Part shown: positions 35,140 to 38,924 of the stretch, piece after piece
How positions within the stretch are numbered: position 1 is the first letter of the stretch
Layout of the letters: every line of letters starts with the position of its first letter
NCBI GenBank assembly: GCA_002150815.3
Contig: NDFF03000112.1
Location: 1-38,924 of the forward strand
Direction of reading: 5' to 3'
DNA length: 38,924 nucleotides
Source of the DNA: Grammothele lineata
Taxonomy: Eukaryota; Basidiomycota; Agaricomycetes; Polyporales; Polyporaceae
Position numbers and translations under genes: made by a program
The notes under the pieces: generated by a model
The model's database searches: none
Seen by the model: the letters and a program-made list of their open reading frames with translations, nothing else
Told to the model about the DNA's origin: nothing

Positions 35140-36028
35140 GCACGCTAGAATGATCTATGGACGTACTGCCGTGCCGAGTTGGTCACGGGGAGGACAGCCT
35201 GCGCTGGGGTGTACGATATCGTTGCATACACTTGGGGTTCGCGCCTTTGTACAATTCACGACGTTAACGCCTGCATGGGGGCGTGGCCCGTTCTCCTTGC
35301 TCAGACACAGATCACGCCTGCACTGCGCACAGCGAGCGTATGTCATGTCCGTGAAGCAGGTCGGGGGGCAGATGTATGCGGTTCAGTGACCTTCGGCCGG
35401 TTTCGCCACTAGTGAAGTAAAAGGTGAGGGAGTCGTGCCGAGAGCCCTCCCCGTCCATGAGGCGCAGGACGTGTCGGAGCCCGACTTTGAATCTACAGTA
35501 AATCAGGACCCGAGGATTGCACGTTGCCTGGGCGCTTCCGCACTGTTGCTGACTCAGCGTGTCGTCAGCAGTGCGCGTACTTGAGTTACGCCTGCGCAGT
35601 ATCTTGACTCTTGAGAAGTTCACCCATGGAAGTGGGTTCGAATGCGCGCGCCGGCGCTGTTGCGAACAATACGGATGTAAGTTGCGGCTGTAGTACCCTC
35701 AAAGCTATACAAATCGCGACACTGCAGCACCATAGAATGCGGCCTCCGAATCTGAGAAGCATTCTTCGTTGGAGAAGACTGGAGTGGTGGATGCAATAAC
35801 GGTACCGGTGAGGGCTACTTATCCAAAATGTCTCAGCCCCTCTGACTCCCTCTCATCCGTACACGTCCATTGTCCTAGCCTAAAGGCGACTGTGATCGCC
35901 GTTCTGAACCTTGGCGCCAGAACTCTACCGACCTGCTGGCAGTACCAACGTCAGTGTCATCTCCGCTCAACCTCAATCCAAAATCCCACTGAGCACTTGG
36001 TGGCCCGTGTCTGGGCCCTTGGTGAGAC
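35140..36028. other. Intergenic region before paralog C
   Basis: No gene supported. A short ATG frame at 35625-35678 ends at a GTAAGT but connects to nothing. Promoter sequence of paralog C is expected here. Confidence 0.5.
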
Positions 36029-38438
36029 ATGTCAAGTTCTATCCCTTCACCCTCTATCAGCGAGTAAGTATGATATTCAGGCTCTATAGGCTGGTTTCTC
36101 TGTGAACCTCAATGAGATTTGATTCACTCATTCGAATCGTCTTATATAGTCTTTCCAGCTCATGGGTTTCCGTCGCATGTCTCGGTTAGTCCCGTGCCGT
36201 TCGAATCCTGTGTCTTTGCACTTACCTTTGGCCCAGTCCTCGTTGTGTACGAATATATCCTCACTCTCGATCGCGAGGTGTTACACATATGGCGGCGCAA
36301 GAGTAGTGGTGGCGTCGATGCATCCCCTACGAGCCTGCTCGTGCCCCTGCCTGAAAAGGCAGGCCCGATGCATCCCGCGCCACGCGGCGCCGCCGCCGTT
36401 CAAGTTGCAGCCGCCCGACGGCACGCTCCTGGCATTCCATGTCATTTGAGCGCACACCAGAGTGATTCATGTGTCAAAAACGCATAACTCACCTCTTCTG
36501 AAGCGTACACCGTGTCCTGGGGCGTCGCATGTCGAAGACCTTCGCGCGAAGGCTGACGAAGGGTGGCGATGCTTTTGGGCGTCAGCCAATTCATCGCGTC
36601 GTCCTCCCGGCGCTTGACCAGCGAACAGGTCTCTGAGCGGGAGACGGCCTTCAAGTTAGTCACTAGTGTAGTGACATACGTACAGTAGTAGCTACTTCAA
36701 CACTATGCGCACGGCATCCCGTCCTCCAACTGCGCTCCGGGCCTAGACACGCGATATCGTTACTGCTATCGCCGGAATCGCCTGCGATATGTCTGCCGGG
36801 CCGCGCGACGCGTCGGACCTGCCGCGAGGAGAATGCATTTGCGTTACCATATATGGTGCAGAAACGAGGCCGCTCGTTCAGGATCCATTGACGCCACTGA
36901 GGCTGCTCGGCGGCGCGGTCGGTCGAGCGCGAGGGTTCTGTACCTCATCCTGCGATACTCCTCGCTCGCAGCTGTAATCGGTACCATGTTGACCCTGTTC
37001 CCGTTCACTGGGAAATCATCAACGGTAGGCTCTGCACCATAAACCTATGCATAACCACTATCTAACCTTACATGTATAGGGGTGAGCGAGGATCTCGTCG
37101 CCGTTCATCATTGACATTCAACTCTCAACACTCGTTATAACCCGACAGCTGTGACATTATTTCGCGATTTGACAGTACGCTCAATGCCGTCGTAATTACT
37201 TCCTCTGCAGGTACAGTGTTATCTCTCTCTCTCTTCACTTTGCTGCAACTTGAGATCTTTGTCTTCTAATTAGTGTTTTCGGGTCTTCGAGCATATGCCC
37301 TATACCCGAACACGGCGATATCACTGCTCGTGGGCTGCCTGGGAATCGTCAATGCCGCATCGTCCTTTGTAGGTCTCAACGAGTCGTCATATCAGGTTAT
37401 CGTGCGTTCCGCTCACGGTACCTAGTTCGCAGCTATAGCCATCAGTGCCGCGTACCACCCAGCACCCCTACACACGCTTTGTGATTTCTCGCCGGCATTG
37501 CTGTCTCAATTCAAAACGTGAGTTTCTGCTTCACTGCGCAATATCGTACTGAACGGTACGGCACAGCGGTTCGTAGCCATCGGAAAGTTGGGCACATTCG
37601 AGTTGATCATGTTGATATTTCTCTTATTGCCAGCAACTATCGCCGGACGAGCGTGCGGGCTTACGTCCGACCTCATCGTTCTTTCCCTCACATGGTGCCG
37701 CGCGTGGCCTGCGCGTAATAGCCAGAGATTTCCACTTACGTCTGTTTTGTTCAACGACGGTACGTCCTACTAACCCTCATACAGCTATCCCTTGCGCCTT
37801 GCTCACGATAGTGTGCCTTTAGGAACGGTCTACTTTGTGTGAGTAGACTGTAGCGGACTCCGTCGAGCATGGATTCAACGCATGATTTTGGGATCTCCTT
37901 CTACAGCGCACTACTCTTGACAAACCTCATTAGTATTGCACTCATTAATAACAACGAGGTTCTCTCCAATATTCTTGTCATACTCTCCCAAACCAGCGCT
38001 GATGTCGTATGTTGCTCACTAGGTCCTCTTTCTCCTTATCGGGTGGATTAGCACGTACGCCTCTGTTTGCTCTTTCTCTACGGCTTATTTTCTCATATCT
38101 AACAGACCGCGTGGTATAGCGCAAGCGTCATTTTTACTTGCCGCTTCATCCTCGACCTGCACCAGGCAAGCATCCCGAGCACCGGCGGCACTGAAAGCCC
38201 TGTGACCTTGACATTCCTCACCACGGCGCGCACTACGGTTCGGTCTGCGGCACCTCGATCATCCATCGGCTTTTCCAGCCCTTCTACAGTCTCAAATGGG
38301 AACGCCTTTGGAGCCGAAACCAATACTGTATATGGTGCAGTTGTCCACTGGGAGATCCCCGAGCCGGTTCCAGGTGGGGCACAGATAGGCGATTACGAGG
38401 AAATAGCAGTGCGCGATCCTGCCGTACATCAGGTCTGA
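36029..38438 (+). pseudogene. DUF6533-type membrane protein, paralog C, disrupted by an insertion
   Basis: Third paralog, on the opposite strand from A and B and with the same ten-exon pattern. Exon 1 is 36029-36063 (MSSSIPSPSIS, donor GTAAGT) and exon 2 is 36150-36184 (LSSSWVSVACL). The signature exon starts at 36237 (LVVYEYILTLDREVLHIWRR), is cut at 36298 by an insertion, and resumes at 36917 in the original frame as GRSSARVLYLILRYSSLA through TMLTLFPFTGKSST (to 37024). Later exons look sound: CDIISRFDSTLNAVVITSSA (about 37149-37210), FSGLRAYALYPNTAISLLVG (about 37275), AAYHPAPLHTLCDFSPALL (about 37455), IAGRACGLTSDLIVLSLTWCRAW (about 37640), LLLTNLISIALINN (about 37910), VLFLLIGWIST (about 38022), and a tail from 38120 with VIFTCRFILDLHQAS to the stop at 38438. 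The insertion brings a stop (36485), so normal product requires excision or splicing-out. Confidence 0.75.
36299..36916. mobile_element. Roughly 610-bp non-autonomous DNA transposon with 8-bp target duplication
   Basis: The octamer GGCGGCGC occurs at 36291-36298 and again at 36909-36916, exactly at the two edges of sequence absent from paralogs A and B. Removing 36299-36916 rejoins the exon in frame. The inserted ends are imperfect inverted repeats: from 36301 inward and from 36908 inward (reverse complement) both begin GAGYAG and then share GTGGCGTCRATG, with a 3-nt gap. An 8-bp duplication and short terminal repeats fit a hAT-like MITE. There is no transposase inside; the frames within are short. 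Confidence 0.72.
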
Positions 38439-38924
38439 AGAAAAGAAGTCTTGAATTCTCGATGCGTATAGCTGGGATCTATACGTTACAGGTACGCTAC
38501 GCTTCGAGTGTGTAGCTCGCAGAAGGACCGCGTGCCACTGGGAGACCGGGTAGCTCTCAGGTCTCGATGTATTTGCGCAGTGTGGCGATATATATCTAGC
38601 AGATCTTCTTGCGGCGGCGCTTGATCGCTGCTCTCCTTCAAGGTCTTGATGCTAATGGTGGCCTTTGGATTCAAACTCTACGAGAACCCCTGAAATCCCG
38701 CAAAGCTTGATGCGGATCCTCCCAAAAGGCTGAGTAGATAGGTATCTCTTCCATCTTTTTCGTTTCGTTCAAGCCCGACACTCTCCGGGAGCGGCCAACT
38801 AACTGCGGTCCTCGAGCTATACAGTTGCAGCTTTACCTTGTCCATCCATCAAAGTCACCGATTTGTAATCCATAACAGATATCCCTCACGGATCACAGTG
38901 GATCTCGATCAACATCTGCGGTTG
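38439..38924. other. Downstream flank to window edge
   Basis: No gene supported. Only short frames are seen downstream of paralog C. Confidence 0.5.

Noticed and set aside
37960..38010. Similarity of an intron of paralog C to minus-strand sequence at 31440-31500, suggesting a fourth paralog fragment
   Set aside because: Only about 20 nt match and the matching part lies in an intron; no coding motif of the family is present near 31.4 kb.
1..38924. CRISPR array, rRNA or bacterial operon features
   Set aside because: No regularly spaced repeat-spacer pattern, no rRNA-like sequence, and all real genes have spliceosomal introns, so the DNA is eukaryotic.

Overview
The window is nuclear DNA of a filamentous basidiomycete, most likely an Agaricomycete (perhaps Polyporales). 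The pointers are genes split by many 40-60 nt introns, a KDZ transposase with a CxC2 cysteine cluster, a KDM3-like JmjC gene, a fungal CSL/LAG1 relic, a degenerate-LRR F-box gene and a small family of DUF6533-type membrane proteins. All names rest on motif recognition by eye; no database search was run. Splice models were built by hand from GT/GC...AG sites and reading-phase agreement.

Region 1 (1-10.7 kb) looks mobile. A long uninterrupted minus-strand reading frame (1702 to the left edge) of unknown function lies divergently from an apparently intact 13-exon KDZ DDE transposase (3184-7223). A JmjC oxygenase gene with intact iron ligands and a zinc cluster follows on the same strand (about 7807-10662); its tail is a 4 x 18-residue repeat. 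This cluster is the main candidate for an interesting system: a KDZ element linked to a chromatin-modifying enzyme.

Region 2 (10.7-17 kb) is decayed. It holds a CSL (CBF1/Su(H)/LAG-1) transcription-factor pseudogene with frameshifts, three Trp-to-stop changes and a missing middle (about 11.5-13.65 kb). A protein-kinase pseudogene on the minus strand follows (about 15.98-16.97 kb), and a 70-bp inverted repeat lies between them.

Region 3 (17-26 kb) holds two small genes of unknown function: a coiled-coil, basic/acidic-tail protein (17083-18408) and a 336-residue helical protein (19400-20699). Next comes a repeat-rich gene-poor stretch with CTGTAG-type and GATGCA-type motif clusters, then an F-box gene (24247-26016).

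Region 4 (26-38.9 kb) contains three paralogous DUF6533-type multi-spanning membrane protein genes with the same ten-exon layout, two on the minus strand and one on the plus strand, with an MFS transporter (32964-35139) between the second and third. The third paralog is broken by a roughly 610-bp insertion flanked by an exact 8-bp duplication, consistent with a small non-autonomous hAT-like transposon.
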